DNA of 36,557 bases from positions 1 through 36,557 of the forward strand of contig NZ_JACWCT010000054.1 of NCBI RefSeq assembly GCF_016613415.1, written 5' to 3'. This DNA comes from Methylobacterium ajmalii. Its GTDB lineage: Bacteria; Pseudomonadota; Alphaproteobacteria; Rhizobiales; Beijerinckiaceae. A program made the position numbers and the translations under genes. This document shows, in pieces, positions 1 to 11,238 of this stretch (positions are counted from its first letter, which is position 1; each line of letters starts with the position of its first letter). The notes beneath the pieces are model-generated. The model did not search any database and was not told the origin of the DNA. It was given only the letters and a program-made list of their open reading frames with translations.

Positions 1-247
1 CGCGGCTGGCGCGCAGGAGCCGGCGCGCGGCCTCCGCCCTCGCGGCCTCGGCCTCCGGCGCGGCCAGCAGGCCGCGGGCGGCGTCGCGGTCGATCTCGCG
101 CAGCTGGTCGCGGTAGAAGCCGGTCTCGGTGGCGATCCGCGCCTCGCCCTCCGGCACGGCCAGGGCGGGGCGGCGCGACATCGGCCAGAGCAGGGCGAGC
201 ACCGCCAGGCCGGTCATGAGCGCGAAGATGAACCAGATCGCCGTCAT
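1..247 (-). CDS. ccmI: Cytochrome c maturation protein CcmI, N-terminal part (runs off the left edge)
   Basis: Reading leftward from the ATG at 247 gives an open frame of 82 codons to the window edge. It begins MTAIWFIFALMTGLAVLALL, one transmembrane helix, followed by WPMSRRP and then FYRDQLREIDRD-ARGLL-EAEAARAEAARRLL. The 'YRDQL.EI.RD...GL' pattern right after a single N-terminal helix is the signature of CcmI (CycH N-terminal region), the inner-membrane component that presents apocytochrome c to the heme ligation machinery. The rest of the protein, and probably ccmE/F/H, would lie to the left. A G-rich stretch precedes the ATG. The identification rests on the N-terminal motif only. Confidence 0.8.
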   Translation of the reverse strand, partial: MTAIWFIFALMTGLAVLALLWPMSRRPALAVPEGEARIATETGFYRDQLREIDRDAARGLLAAPEAEAARAEAARRLLRASR

Positions 248-344
248 GCCGCCTGTGTAGCCCCCCGCCCGGGGCGACACGATTCGACGGCATGGCGACA
301 CGGTGTCACGCAGGGGCAGTCCCGTGAGGGAACGGCTTTCGCCG

Positions 345-2111
345 TCAGCGCGGCGCCACCGGCCAGAACACCGTGATCAGCAGCGTGCCGACGACGATCA
401 CCATGATCGAGAGCGGTAGGCCGAGGCGGGCATAGTCGCCGAAGCGGTAGCCGCCCGGGCCCATCACCAGGGTGTTGCACTGGTGGCCGATCGGGGTGAG
501 GAAGTCGCAGGCCGCCCCCACCGACACCGCCATCAGGAACGGATCCGGGTTGAGCCCGAGCTTCTGGGCGAGGCTGGCGCCGATCGGCCCCATCACCAGC
601 ACCGTCGCGGCGTTGTTGAGGAAGGGCGTCACCGCCATCGCGGCGATCAGCAGCAGGCCGATCGCCAGCATCGGCGGCACGGTGTGCATGACGTTCGACA
701 GGGCCCCGGCGATCAGGTCGGTCCCGCCGGTGGTGCGCACCGCGTCGCTGACCGGGATCAGCGCACCGAGCAGCACGATCACCGGCCACTCGATCGTCTC
801 GTAGGCCTCGTGCATGGTCATGACGCGCAGGACCAGCAGCAGCACCGCGGCGCCGAAGAAGGCCATCGCCACCGGCACGACGTGGAGCGCGATCAGCGCC
901 ATCGCGCCGGCCAGCACCGCGATCGGGATGTAGCTGCGGCGGCTGTGCCCGAGCGCCAGCTTACGCTCGGCGAGCGGCAGCAGGCCGAACTCCGACAGCA
1001 TGTCGCCGAGCCGGTCCTGGGCGGCGCGCAGCACCACCACGTCGCCGGCGCGCAGGCGCACGCTGCCGATGCGCCGGGTGATCGCCGCGCCCGAGCGGCT
1101 GACCGCCAGGAGCGTGGTGCCGTGATGCCCGGCGAGGTCGGCGCCCGCCGCCGTGGTGCCGACGAGGGCCGAGCCGTCCGGGATCACCGCCTCGATCACC
1201 GTCGCCTCCCCGGCCGCCGGCAGCGTGCCGACGAGCGTCAGCTTCGCCCGCGCCACCAGGCGCTCCAGGTCCTCCGGCTCGCCGTCGAGGAGCAGGACGT
1301 CCCCGGCGGACAGCCGCCAGTCGGGCCCCGGTACGAAGCGGCGGAAGCGCTCGCGGATCACGGTCGCCACCGTGACGTCCCAGTCGCCGAGCGCCTCGAG
1401 CTCCCCGACCGTCGCGCCGACGAGCGGCGAGTCGTCGGGCAGGCAGGCCTCGGTCGTGTAGGCCTCGATCCGGAACGAGGCGGCGAGCGAGCCCGCCGGG
1501 CGCCGGTCGCGCGGCAGCAGCCGGTAGCCGACCGCCAGGAAGGCGAGGCCCGCCGCCGCGAGCCCGAGTCCGACGGGGGTGAAGTCGAACATGCCGAAGG
1601 GCTGGCCGGTGACGTCGGCCCGCACCTTGGCGACGATGATGTTGGTCGAGGTGCCGACGAGCGTCACGAGCCCGCCGATCAGCGAGGCGAAGGACATCGG
1701 CATCATCAGCAGCGAGGCCGGCGTGCCGGTCTTGCGCCCGAGCTGGAGCGCCACCGGCATGAAGATCGCGAGCGCGCCGATGTTCTTGGTGAAGACCGAC
1801 AGGCCCATCACGGCGCCGGCCAGCGCCGGCACCTGCCGGCTGGGCTTTCGCAGGTAGGGCAGGAGCGGGCGCATCGCGCTCTCGACGACGCCCGAGCGCG
1901 ACACCGCCGACGAGATGACGAGCGCGCTCGCCACGATGATCACCACGTCGTCGGCGAAGCCGTCGAAGGCCTTGGAGGCCGGCACCAGTCCCAGCGCCAC
2001 CCCGGCGACGAGAGAAAGGAGGGCCACGAGGTCGTAGGGCAGCCGGCCCCAGATGAAGAGCAGGACGGTGACGCCGATGAGGCCGAAGGCGAGGCCCTGG
2101 TCGAGGGTCAT
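345..2111 (-). CDS. SLC13/DASS-family permease with two central TrkA-C (RCK-C) domains
   Basis: This 588-residue polytopic inner-membrane protein has hydrophobic blocks at about residues 5-200 and 395-588. Between them is a soluble insert (about 205-380) holding two TrkA-C-type modules; each has the 'G.tv.eL....vtv..i.R......p....l..GD.lll.g....L..l' pattern. This architecture is typical of bacterial SLC13-like transporters annotated as dicarboxylate/sulfate:Na+ symporters. The substrate cannot be read from sequence. A four-carbon dicarboxylate would fit the TCA genes nearby, but that is inference. The ATG at 2111 gives the usual start (MTLDQGLAFGLIGV). The gene is divergent from the Uma2 gene, with a 207-base gap, and follows ccmI's direction with a 97-base gap. 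Confidence 0.85.
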   Translation of the reverse strand: MTLDQGLAFGLIGVTVLLFIWGRLPYDLVALLSLVAGVALGLVPASKAFDGFADDVVIIVASALVISSAVSRSGVVESAMRPLLPYLRKPSRQVPALAGAVMGLSVFTKNIGALAIFMPVALQLGRKTGTPASLLMMPMSFASLIGGLVTLVGTSTNIIVAKVRADVTGQPFGMFDFTPVGLGLAAAGLAFLAVGYRLLPRDRRPAGSLAASFRIEAYTTEACLPDDSPLVGATVGELEALGDWDVTVATVIRERFRRFVPGPDWRLSAGDVLLLDGEPEDLERLVARAKLTLVGTLPAAGEATVIEAVIPDGSALVGTTAAGADLAGHHGTTLLAVSRSGAAITRRIGSVRLRAGDVVVLRAAQDRLGDMLSEFGLLPLAERKLALGHSRRSYIPIAVLAGAMALIALHVVPVAMAFFGAAVLLLVLRVMTMHEAYETIEWPVIVLLGALIPVSDAVRTTGGTDLIAGALSNVMHTVPPMLAIGLLLIAAMAVTPFLNNAATVLVMGPIGASLAQKLGLNPDPFLMAVSVGAACDFLTPIGHQCNTLVMGPGGYRFGDYARLGLPLSIMVIVVGTLLITVFWPVAPR

Positions 2112-2318
2112 GCGCCGGCCTGCCGGTCGGACGATCGGGGGCGTGTCATGCCGGGGGATGATCCTGCTGCGGGGTATCGAGCCCCCCTAGATTGGGTGGC
2201 GGGCGGCCGCGCCCAGGGCGGTGGGGCGAAGAGTTTGCGCGGGACGGCGCCTTCTCGCCCCCGTCCCGAGCGGATAGGTTTCCGGCGGCAGCCGGGAAGC
2301 GCCACAGGGGAGCGCGCC

Positions 2319-2915
2319 ATGGACGACCGCGTCCGTCGCCACCACGGGCTCACCGTCTCCGAATTCGACCGCTTCGTCGATGCGCAGCGCGACGAGAGCG
2401 ACTGGGAGCTGGTCGACGGCGAGGTCGTCATGATGACGAACCCGACGGAGAACCACGAGCAGATTGCCGGCAATATCGGCGCGCCCCTGAAGCTCGCCAT
2501 GGATGCTGCCGGCTGCCGCAGCTACCAGGGCGGGATGCGGGTGCAGCGCGACGAGGACGGGCGCGGCCGGGACAAGCCGAAGCCCGACATCGTCGTACGC
2601 TGCGGACCGCGCCAGAACCGCACCTTCGTCACCGACCCGCTCGTCATCGTCGAGGTGCTGTCGCCGAGCACCATGGACCGCGATCGCGGGCCCAAGCTGT
2701 CCTTCTACAAGTCGTTGCCGACGCTCCGGCACATCGTCCTTGCCTACCAGGACCAGATGCGGGTGGAGCATGACCGGCGCGAGGCGGATGGCTGGGTCTG
2801 CGACGTCCTCACCGCGCCGGACGACGTCCTGCGGCTCGAGGCCGTGGATTTCGCGATCGATCTCGGGCGGATCTATTTCGACGTGCCGGTCCTGCGCCCG
2901 ATCGTCGGCGGCTGA
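2319..2915 (+). CDS. Uma2 family (DUF820) PD-(D/E)XK-fold protein
   Basis: This is a 198-residue protein. The ATG at 2319 is preceded by AGGGGAG at a good distance; the open frame extends further upstream only because of GC bias, over the antisense strand of the permease. It shows the Uma2 hallmarks: the 'ELVDGEVVMM' strand near residue 30, PKPDIVV with Asp90, and IVEVLSPST with Glu112, together matching the D...ExL nuclease-like core. A Lys (K126) follows about 14 residues later. Uma2 proteins are abundant in cyanobacteria and scattered in alphaproteobacteria. They are predicted restriction-endonuclease-like enzymes whose biological role is not established. There is no methyltransferase or other restriction partner beside it. 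Confidence 0.85.
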   Translation: MDDRVRRHHGLTVSEFDRFVDAQRDESDWELVDGEVVMMTNPTENHEQIAGNIGAPLKLAMDAAGCRSYQGGMRVQRDEDGRGRDKPKPDIVVRCGPRQNRTFVTDPLVIVEVLSPSTMDRDRGPKLSFYKSLPTLRHIVLAYQDQMRVEHDRREADGWVCDVLTAPDDVLRLEAVDFAIDLGRIYFDVPVLRPIVGG

Positions 2916-2982
2916 TCCCGCCGCGGAGCCCGGCGCATCGCCGCACGTTGGTGAGGGACCGCCCGTCACGGACCCGCCCCGC

Positions 2983-3543
2983 ATGAGCTTCGCCTTCCTC
3001 ACCCGCGCCTTCGGGCGCGACGACCCGGCCGGGGAGGTCGAGGAGCCGGGGACCGCCCCGGCCCGGGCCTCGCGGCGCGACCGGCGGGCGGGGCGGGCGG
3101 ACGCGGTGGTGACCGAGGCGCTGGGCCAGAAGGTGCTGCACGCCTTCCTGCAGAACCGCCACCAGACCCTGGTGCCGCTCACCCTCAACCTCCGGGTGCT
3201 GGAGCCGGCCCAGCGCGACCTCGTGATCCAGGCGATGGCGGCGGCCTTCCTGGCGCAGGGGCGCCGGCAGGATCCCGCCCCGGTGCGCGACGCGCTCACC
3301 CGGATCAGCGCCGCGGAGGCCGAGCGCCAGCGCCTCGACAAGGCGCTCGCCGCGCCGCTGGCGCTCGGCGATCTCCTCGACGCGATCCTCGACGCCGACC
3401 TCGGCGCCTACGCGTACGTCGCCTCGCTGCTCGCCGTGGACCAGCGCCGCCGGGTCAACCAGCTCTATCTCGCCTATCTGGCCGAGCGCCTGGGATTGGC
3501 CGAGGACGTGGTGTCGAGCCTGCACCGGCGCTACCGGGTATAA
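2983..3543 (+). CDS. DUF533/TerB-like family protein
   Basis: The protein has 186 residues from the ATG at 2983. The C-terminal 80 residues (PLALGDLLDAI...LGAYAYVASLLAVD...YLAYLAERLGL) resemble the C-terminal part of DUF533 proteins, which fold as a TerB-like helical bundle and are often annotated as tellurite-resistance TerB family inner-membrane proteins. The first 40 residues are charged and low in complexity, and no membrane helix is apparent. It sits 67 bases after the Uma2 gene on the same strand, so co-transcription is possible. Its function is unknown; the tellurite annotation should not be taken literally. Confidence 0.6.
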   Translation: MSFAFLTRAFGRDDPAGEVEEPGTAPARASRRDRRAGRADAVVTEALGQKVLHAFLQNRHQTLVPLTLNLRVLEPAQRDLVIQAMAAAFLAQGRRQDPAPVRDALTRISAAEAERQRLDKALAAPLALGDLLDAILDADLGAYAYVASLLAVDQRRRVNQLYLAYLAERLGLAEDVVSSLHRRYRV

Positions 3544-3646
3544 TACTGCGGCCTCACGACTGTCCCGCGGGGCTTCTCCTGCGAGCGGCCGGGCGCTAAC
3601 CTGTCGGGGTCGTCGCGCCAACCGATCCCGAGCGTTCCCGAGTTCC

Positions 3647-4423
3647 ATGCCCCGCAGCCGCCCCGGCGCCCAGCCCCGCGACGAGCCGCATCCGACGGAC
3701 GCACCGTTCCCCGGGGCGCAGAGTTCCAACGGGCAAGCCCCTGTCGGGCAAGCCTCCGTCGGGGCCTCCGCCGCCGGACCCGTCCTGGCCGGGCTTGCCT
3801 CCGCCGGGCTCGGCCCCCGCGCCCGCGCGACGCCGCTCTCGGCGGATGCGCGGCTGCTGGCCATCGCGGCCGACCACCTGCGCCGGCTCGGCCACCGCCA
3901 GGTCACGGTGGTGGGCGTCGCCGCCGAGGCTGGCATGACGCATGCCAACGTCTACCGGTACTTCCCGTCGAAGACCGCGCTCGTCGACGCGGTGGCGGGG
4001 CGCTGGCTGCGGGAGGTCGAGGCCGAACTCGGCGCGATCGCGGACGCACCCGACCCCGCCGACGACAAGCTCGAGCGCCTGCTCCTGGCGCTCGCCTCGA
4101 TGCAGCGCGACGTGCTGGTGCGCGATCCGCATCTGTTCGCGGTCCATCGCGACGCCACCGTCGAATCCCGGCCGATCGCCCGGCGCCACCGCGGCCGCCT
4201 GCGCCAGCTCGTCGAGCGGGTGATCGAGGAGGGGATGAATGCCGGCACCTTCTCGCTGCGCGACCGCGAGCGCGGCCTCGCCTTCATCTTCGACACCAGC
4301 CACCGCTTCCTGCACCCGGTCTCGATCCAGCTCGACGCCGAGGTCCCCCGCGATCTGATCGAGGTCCGCCTCGGCGCGATCATCCGGGCGATGCTGCGCA
4401 TCCTGCGCCTCGGTACGCTCTAG
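3647..4423 (+). CDS. TetR/AcrR family transcriptional regulator
   Basis: This 258-residue protein has a TetR-type DNA-binding domain at about residues 62-115: LLAIAADHLRRLGH..VTVVGVAAEAGMTHANVYRYFPSKTAL, with the recognition helix 'THANVYRYF'. An all-helical ligand-binding domain follows. The first ~60 residues are proline/alanine-rich and partly repetitive (GQAPVGQASVGASAAG), unlike most TetR proteins. Either this is a genuine disordered tail or the true start lies further in, but no better ATG is seen before the helix-turn-helix. The gene ends 250 bases upstream of mdh on the same strand. No regulated gene can be assigned from the sequence. Confidence 0.85.
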   Translation: MPRSRPGAQPRDEPHPTDAPFPGAQSSNGQAPVGQASVGASAAGPVLAGLASAGLGPRARATPLSADARLLAIAADHLRRLGHRQVTVVGVAAEAGMTHANVYRYFPSKTALVDAVAGRWLREVEAELGAIADAPDPADDKLERLLLALASMQRDVLVRDPHLFAVHRDATVESRPIARRHRGRLRQLVERVIEEGMNAGTFSLRDRERGLAFIFDTSHRFLHPVSIQLDAEVPRDLIEVRLGAIIRAMLRILRLGTL

Positions 4424-4478
4424 CCGCGCTGACAAAGTGTCCGAAATGTAATGATCGGTCGGGTGTCGTCGTAGTGCG

Positions 4479-5636
<1,158 letters not shown>

Positions 5637-5645
5637 GGCCCGACG

Positions 5646-5673
5646 GGCGGCGCGGGGGGATCCCCGCGCCGCC
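5646..5673 (+). terminator. Strong hairpin between mdh and sucC
   Basis: A perfect 12-bp GC stem (5646-5657 with 5662-5673) has a 4-base GGAT loop and starts 9 bases after the mdh stop. Only TT follows, with no real T-run, so it may be an mRNA-stabilising or attenuating element and not a full terminator. Confidence 0.45.
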
Positions 5674-5716
5674 TTCCCGCCCGCCCCCGCCTGACGAAAA
5701 GAAAGCTTGTCGCCCC

Positions 5717-6913
<1,197 letters not shown>

Positions 6914-6921
6914 GGAGGGCG

Positions 6922-6941
6922 GGGCGCCCGCGAGGGCGCCC
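6922..6941 (+). terminator. Palindromic hairpin after sucC
   Basis: GGGCGCCC (6922-6929), loop GCGA, GGGCGCCC (6934-6941) starts 8 bases after the sucC stop. The stem is perfect but the T-rich tail (TTCTCG) is weak. It may set the sucC:sucD transcript ratio or protect the 3' end; full termination is doubtful, because sucD would need its own promoter in the remaining gap. Confidence 0.4.
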
Positions 6942-7068
6942 TTCTCGTGAGCGGGGGCTCGGATCGTGGGCTCCCCCCTCGGCGCAGCTTTCTCAGGGGC
7001 GGTGCCCCGCGCTCGGTCACCTTGAGCCGCACCGCCCATCCCCGAATGCAGATCTCCGGAGATCGCAC

Positions 7069-7953
7069 GTGTCCATCCTCATCGACAAGAACACCAAGGT
7101 CATCTGCCAGGGCTTCACCGGCAAGAACGGGACCTTCCACTCCGAGCAGGCGATCGCCTACGGCACCAAGATGGTCGGCGGCACCTCGCCGGGGAAGGGC
7201 GGCGCGACCCATCTCGGCCTGCCGGTGTTCGACACCGTGAAGGAGGCCCGCCACGCCACCGGCGCCGACGCCTCGGTGGTCTACGTGCCGCCGCCGGGCG
7301 CCGCCGACGCGATCTGCGAGGCGATCGACGCCGAGATCCCGCTGATCGTCTGCATCACGGAAGGCATCCCGGTCCTCGACATGGTGCGGGTCAAGCGCTC
7401 GCTCGAGGGCTCGAAGTCGCGCCTCGTCGGCCCGAACTGCCCCGGCATCGTCACCGCCGGCGAGTCGAAGATCGGCATCATGCCGGCCAACATCTTCCGT
7501 CCGGGCTCGGTCGGCATCGTGTCGCGCTCCGGCACGCTGACCTACGAGGCGGTGTTCCAGACCACCAACGAGGGCCTCGGCCAGACCACCGCGGTCGGCA
7601 TCGGCGGCGACCCGGTCAAGGGTACCGAGTTCATCGACATGCTGGAGATGTTCCTCGCCGACGACAAGACCGAGTCGATCGTGATGATCGGCGAGATCGG
7701 CGGCTCGGCCGAGGAAGAGGCGGCGCAGTTCATCCGCGACGAGGCCAAGCGCGGCCGCAAGAAGCCGATGGTCGGCTTCATCGCCGGCCGCACGGCCCCT
7801 CCCGGCCGCCGCATGGGTCACGCCGGCGCGATCATCTCGGGCGGCAAGGGCGGCGCCGAGGACAAGATCGCCGCGATGGAGGAGGCGGGCATCCGCGTCT
7901 CGCCGTCGCCGGCCCGCCTCGGCAAGACCCTGGTCGAGGTCCTGAAGGGCTGA
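7069..7953 (+). CDS. sucD: Succinyl-CoA synthetase alpha subunit
   Basis: The protein has 294 residues starting at GTG 7069 ([20 protein letters not shown]). This matches the conserved SucD N-terminus; codons upstream of it are not conserved. The CoA-binding domain carries [22 protein letters not shown] is present, and the catalytic phosphohistidine is His251 in [15 protein letters not shown]. It pairs with SucC immediately upstream. Note the GTG start and the 155-base gap, large for a two-subunit enzyme; a hairpin occupies part of that gap. Confidence 0.97.
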   Translation: MSILIDKNTKVICQGFTGKNGTFHSEQAIAYGTKMVGGTSPGKGGATHLGLPVFDTVKEARHATGADASVVYVPPPGAADAICEAIDAEIPLIVCITEGIPVLDMVRVKRSLEGSKSRLVGPNCPGIVTAGESKIGIMPANIFRPGSVGIVSRSGTLTYEAVFQTTNEGLGQTTAVGIGGDPVKGTEFIDMLEMFLADDKTESIVMIGEIGGSAEEEAAQFIRDEAKRGRKKPMVGFIAGRTAPPGRRMGHAGAIISGGKGGAEDKIAAMEEAGIRVSPSPARLGKTLVEVLKG

Positions 7954-8020
7954 TGCGCCGCGGGGGGCTCGGGATGTCTCCGGATCCCCGGCCCCTCGCC
8001 CCGCGCATGGCAGGCGTGGC

Positions 8021-8042
8021 GTGCGGAATCTCGGTTCCGCAC
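8021..8042 (+). promoter_or_regulatory. Hairpin in the sucD-sucA gap
   Basis: GTGCGGAA (8021-8028), loop TCTCGG, TTCCGCAC (8035-8042) is a perfect 8-bp inverted repeat. It is followed by a less GC-rich stretch containing a second small dyad, AACTC-TCTT-GAGTT (8063-8076). The 246-base gap before sucA is the longest inside the cluster after sucC, so it may hold an internal promoter. No clear T-run follows. Function is not assigned. Confidence 0.35.
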
Positions 8043-8199
8043 CCATATCGCAAGCAAACGTCAACTCTCTTGAGTTCGTAAGACATCCTCGCGTCCGGTG
8101 AGACCGGGCGCCCCCACCGTCGATCACCCGCCATCCTCCCGCCTCAACTGCTGGCGAGAAGCCGGGCTCCGATCGACCAGCGCGGATAGACAGATCGCC

Positions 8200-11154
8200 A
8201 TGGCACGCCAGGACGCGAACGACGCCCTCCTCGGAACCTCGTTCCTCTACGGAGGCAACGCCGACTACATCGAGGAGCTCTACGCGACCTACACGCGGGA
8301 TCCCAACGCGGTCGATCCCGAGTGGCGCAGCTTCTTCTCCGGCCTGAAGGAGGAGAGCGCGATCGTGGTCAAGAACGCGGAGGGCGCGTCCTGGACCAAG
8401 CCGAACTGGCCGGTCGCCGCCAACGGCGACATCGTCTCGGCGCTCGACGGCAACTGGGCCCAGATCGAGAAGGCGGTCGGCGAGAAGATCAAGGCCAAGC
8501 AGGAGGCCAAGGGTCAGGCGGTCGCCCCGGTCGACGTGCAGCAGGCGACCAAGGATTCGGTCCGCGCGATCATGCTGATCCGCGCCTACCGCATGCGCGG
8601 CCATCTCCACGCCAAGCTCGATCCGCTGGGCCTCCAGCCGCGCGGCGACCACGAGGAGCTGCATCCGCAGCATTACGGCTTCGCCGAGTCCGATTGGGAC
8701 CGGCCGATCTTCCTCGACAACGTGCTCGGCCTCGAGTTCGGCACCATCCGGGAGATCGTCGCGATCCTGGAGCGGACCTACTGCCAGACCCTCGGCGTCG
8801 AGTTCATGCACATCTCCGATCCCGAGGAGAAGGCCTGGATCCAGGAGCGCATCGAGGGCAAGGACAAGGAGATCTCGTTCACCGAGCAGGGCCGGCGGGC
8901 GATCCTCAACAAGATGATCGAGGCCGAGGGCTTCGAGAAGTTCCTTGATCTCAAGTACACCGGCACCAAGCGCTTCGGCCTCGACGGCTCCGAGGCGATG
9001 GTCCCGGCGCTCGAGCAGATCATCAAGCGCGGCGGCGCGCTCGGCGTCACCGACATCGTGCTGGGCATGGCGCATCGCGGCCGCCTCAACGTGCTCGCCA
9101 ACGTGATGTCGAAGCCGTTCCGGGCGATCTTCCACGAGTTCAAGGGCGGCTCGTCCTCGCCGGCGGAGGTCGAGGGCTCGGGCGACGTGAAGTACCACCT
9201 CGGCGCCTCGAGCGACCGGGCCTTCGACGGCAACACCGTCCACCTGTCGCTGACCGCCAACCCGTCGCACCTCGAGATCGTCGATCCGGTGGTGCTCGGC
9301 AAGGTGCGCGCCAAGCAGGACCAGCAGGGCGACGAACAGCGCACCAACGTGCTGCCGCTCCTCATCCACGGCGACGCCGCCTTCGCGGGCCAGGGCGTGG
9401 TGGCGGAGTGCTTCGGCCTGTCGGGCCTGAAGGGCCACCGCACCGGCGGCTCGATCCACTTCATCATCAACAACCAGATCGGCTTCACCACCGATCCGCG
9501 CTTCTCGCGCTCCTCGCCCTACCCGTCCGACGTGGCGAAGATGGTCGAGGCGCCGATCTTCCACTGCAACGGCGACGACCCCGAGGCCGTCACCTTCGCG
9601 GCCAAGATCGCCACCGAGTACCGGCAGAAGTTCCACAAGCCGGTGGTGATCGACATGCTCTGCTACCGCCGCTTCGGCCACAACGAGGGCGACGAGCCCG
9701 CGTTCACCCAGCCGAAGATGTACCAGATCATCCGCAAGCACCCCTCGACGCTCGAGACCTACGGCAAGCGGCTGACCGAGACCGGCGTGGTGAGCCAGAA
9801 GGAGCTCGACGACCGCAAGGCCGAGTTCCGTGCCACCCTCGACAGCGAGTTCGACATCGCCACCGGCTACAAGGCCAACAAGGCCGACTGGCTCGACGGC
9901 CGCTGGTCGGGCCTGAAGGCGGTGCGCGAGGACGAGGACGACCCGCGCCGCGGTCGCACCGGCGTGCCGGCCGACACCCTGCGGCAGATCGGGCAGGCCA
10001 TCACCACGGTGCCGCAGGACTTCCACCTGCACCGCACCATCCGGCGCTTCCTCGACAACCGCGCCAAGGCGATCGAGACCGGCGAGGGTCTGGACTGGGC
10101 GACCGCCGAGGCGTTGGCCTTCGGCTCGCTGCTGACCGAGGGCCACCGTGTCCGCCTGTCGGGCCAGGATGTCGAGCGCGGCACCTTCTCGCAGCGCCAC
10201 TCGGTGGTGATCGACCAGGAGAACGAGGAGCGCTACACGCCCCTCAACCACATCAAGGACGGCCAGAGCCGCTACGAGGTCATCAACTCGATGCTCTCGG
10301 AGGAGGCGGTGCTCGGCTTCGAGTACGGCTACACCCTGGCCGAGCCGAACTCCCTCGTGCTGTGGGAGGCGCAGTTCGGCGACTTCGCCAACGGCGCGCA
10401 GGTCGTGGTCGACCAGTTCATCTCGTCCGGTGAGCGCAAGTGGCTGCGCATGTCGGGCCTGGTGATGCTGCTGCCGCACGGCTACGAGGGCCAGGGTCCG
10501 GAGCACTCCTCCGCCCGCCTCGAGCGCTACCTGCAGATGTGCGCCGAGGACAACATGCAGGTCGCCAACTGCACGACGCCCTCGAACTACTTCCACATCC
10601 TGCGCCGCCAGCTGAAGCGGGACTTCCGCAAGCCGCTGGTGCTGATGACCCCGAAGTCGCTGCTGCGCCACAAGCGGGCGGTCTCGGCGCTCGCCGACAT
10701 CGCGGAGGGCTCGACCTTCCACCGCGTGCTGTGGGACGACGCCGAGAAGGCGCAGGACGGCGTGAAGCTGTCGAAGGACGACAAGGTCCGGCGCGTCGTA
10801 CTGTGCTCGGGCAAGGTCTATTACGACCTCTACGAGGAGCGCGAGAAGCGCGGCATCTCCGACGTGTACCTGATGCGCGTCGAGCAGCTCTACCCGTTCC
10901 CGCTGAAGTCGCTGGCCACCGAGATCTCCCGGTTCCGCAACGCCGAGGTGGTGTGGTGCCAGGAGGAGCCCAAGAACATGGGCTCGTGGGCCTTCGTCGA
11001 GCCCTACCTCGAGTGGGTCCTCAACCAGGCCGGCTCCGCCTCCAAGCGTCCGCGCTACATCGGCCGCCCGGCCTCGGCCTCGACCGCCGTCGGCCTGATG
11101 TCGAAGCACCTCGACCAGCTCCAGGCCTTCCTCAACGAGGCCCTGGCGGTCTGA
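8200..11154 (+). CDS. sucA: 2-oxoglutarate dehydrogenase E1 component
   Basis: This 984-residue thiamine-diphosphate enzyme decarboxylates 2-oxoglutarate and transfers the succinyl group to the lipoyl arm of SucB. The N-terminus shows the E1o signature SFLYGGNADYIEELY...DPEWRSFF, a short form without a large extra domain. The core has GMAHRGRLNVLANV, the TPP/Mg region GDAAFAGQGVVAECF, RTGGSIHFIINNQIGFTT, and the C-terminal transketolase-like LPHGYEGQGPEHSSAR. The ATG at 8200 fits the conserved start; the open frame reaches 8098 but that extension is not conserved. The length is normal for alphaproteobacteria. It is followed by sucB after an intrinsic-terminator-like hairpin. Confidence 0.98.
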   Translation: MARQDANDALLGTSFLYGGNADYIEELYATYTRDPNAVDPEWRSFFSGLKEESAIVVKNAEGASWTKPNWPVAANGDIVSALDGNWAQIEKAVGEKIKAKQEAKGQAVAPVDVQQATKDSVRAIMLIRAYRMRGHLHAKLDPLGLQPRGDHEELHPQHYGFAESDWDRPIFLDNVLGLEFGTIREIVAILERTYCQTLGVEFMHISDPEEKAWIQERIEGKDKEISFTEQGRRAILNKMIEAEGFEKFLDLKYTGTKRFGLDGSEAMVPALEQIIKRGGALGVTDIVLGMAHRGRLNVLANVMSKPFRAIFHEFKGGSSSPAEVEGSGDVKYHLGASSDRAFDGNTVHLSLTANPSHLEIVDPVVLGKVRAKQDQQGDEQRTNVLPLLIHGDAAFAGQGVVAECFGLSGLKGHRTGGSIHFIINNQIGFTTDPRFSRSSPYPSDVAKMVEAPIFHCNGDDPEAVTFAAKIATEYRQKFHKPVVIDMLCYRRFGHNEGDEPAFTQPKMYQIIRKHPSTLETYGKRLTETGVVSQKELDDRKAEFRATLDSEFDIATGYKANKADWLDGRWSGLKAVREDEDDPRRGRTGVPADTLRQIGQAITTVPQDFHLHRTIRRFLDNRAKAIETGEGLDWATAEALAFGSLLTEGHRVRLSGQDVERGTFSQRHSVVIDQENEERYTPLNHIKDGQSRYEVINSMLSEEAVLGFEYGYTLAEPNSLVLWEAQFGDFANGAQVVVDQFISSGERKWLRMSGLVMLLPHGYEGQGPEHSSARLERYLQMCAEDNMQVANCTTPSNYFHILRRQLKRDFRKPLVLMTPKSLLRHKRAVSALADIAEGSTFHRVLWDDAEKAQDGVKLSKDDKVRRVVLCSGKVYYDLYEEREKRGISDVYLMRVEQLYPFPLKSLATEISRFRNAEVVWCQEEPKNMGSWAFVEPYLEWVLNQAGSASKRPRYIGRPASASTAVGLMSKHLDQLQAFLNEALAV

Positions 11155-11166
11155 TCCCCCTTCACC

Positions 11167-11200
11167 GGCGCCCCGCGAGGGGCGCCGCCTAACGTTTTTT
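11167..11200 (+). terminator. Rho-independent-type terminator/attenuator between sucA and sucB
   Basis: GGCGCCCC (11167-11174), loop GCGA, GGGGCGCC (11179-11186), then 8 bases, then six T (11195-11200). It starts 13 bases after the sucA stop and ends 38 bases before sucB. It is the best terminator-like structure in the cluster. Because sucB is needed in stoichiometric excess of its partners' genes, partial read-through or a separate sucB promoter is likely (inference). Confidence 0.6.
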
Positions 11201-11238
11201 CCGGGCGCATCCCCACCGCCCCAACCCTGACGGAAGAC

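Noticed and set aside
483..2318. Long plus-strand frame fused in front of the Uma2 gene
   Set aside because: It is antisense to the SLC13 permease and made of Arg/His/Gln/Asp-rich sequence. The true Uma2 start has its own ribosome site at 2319.
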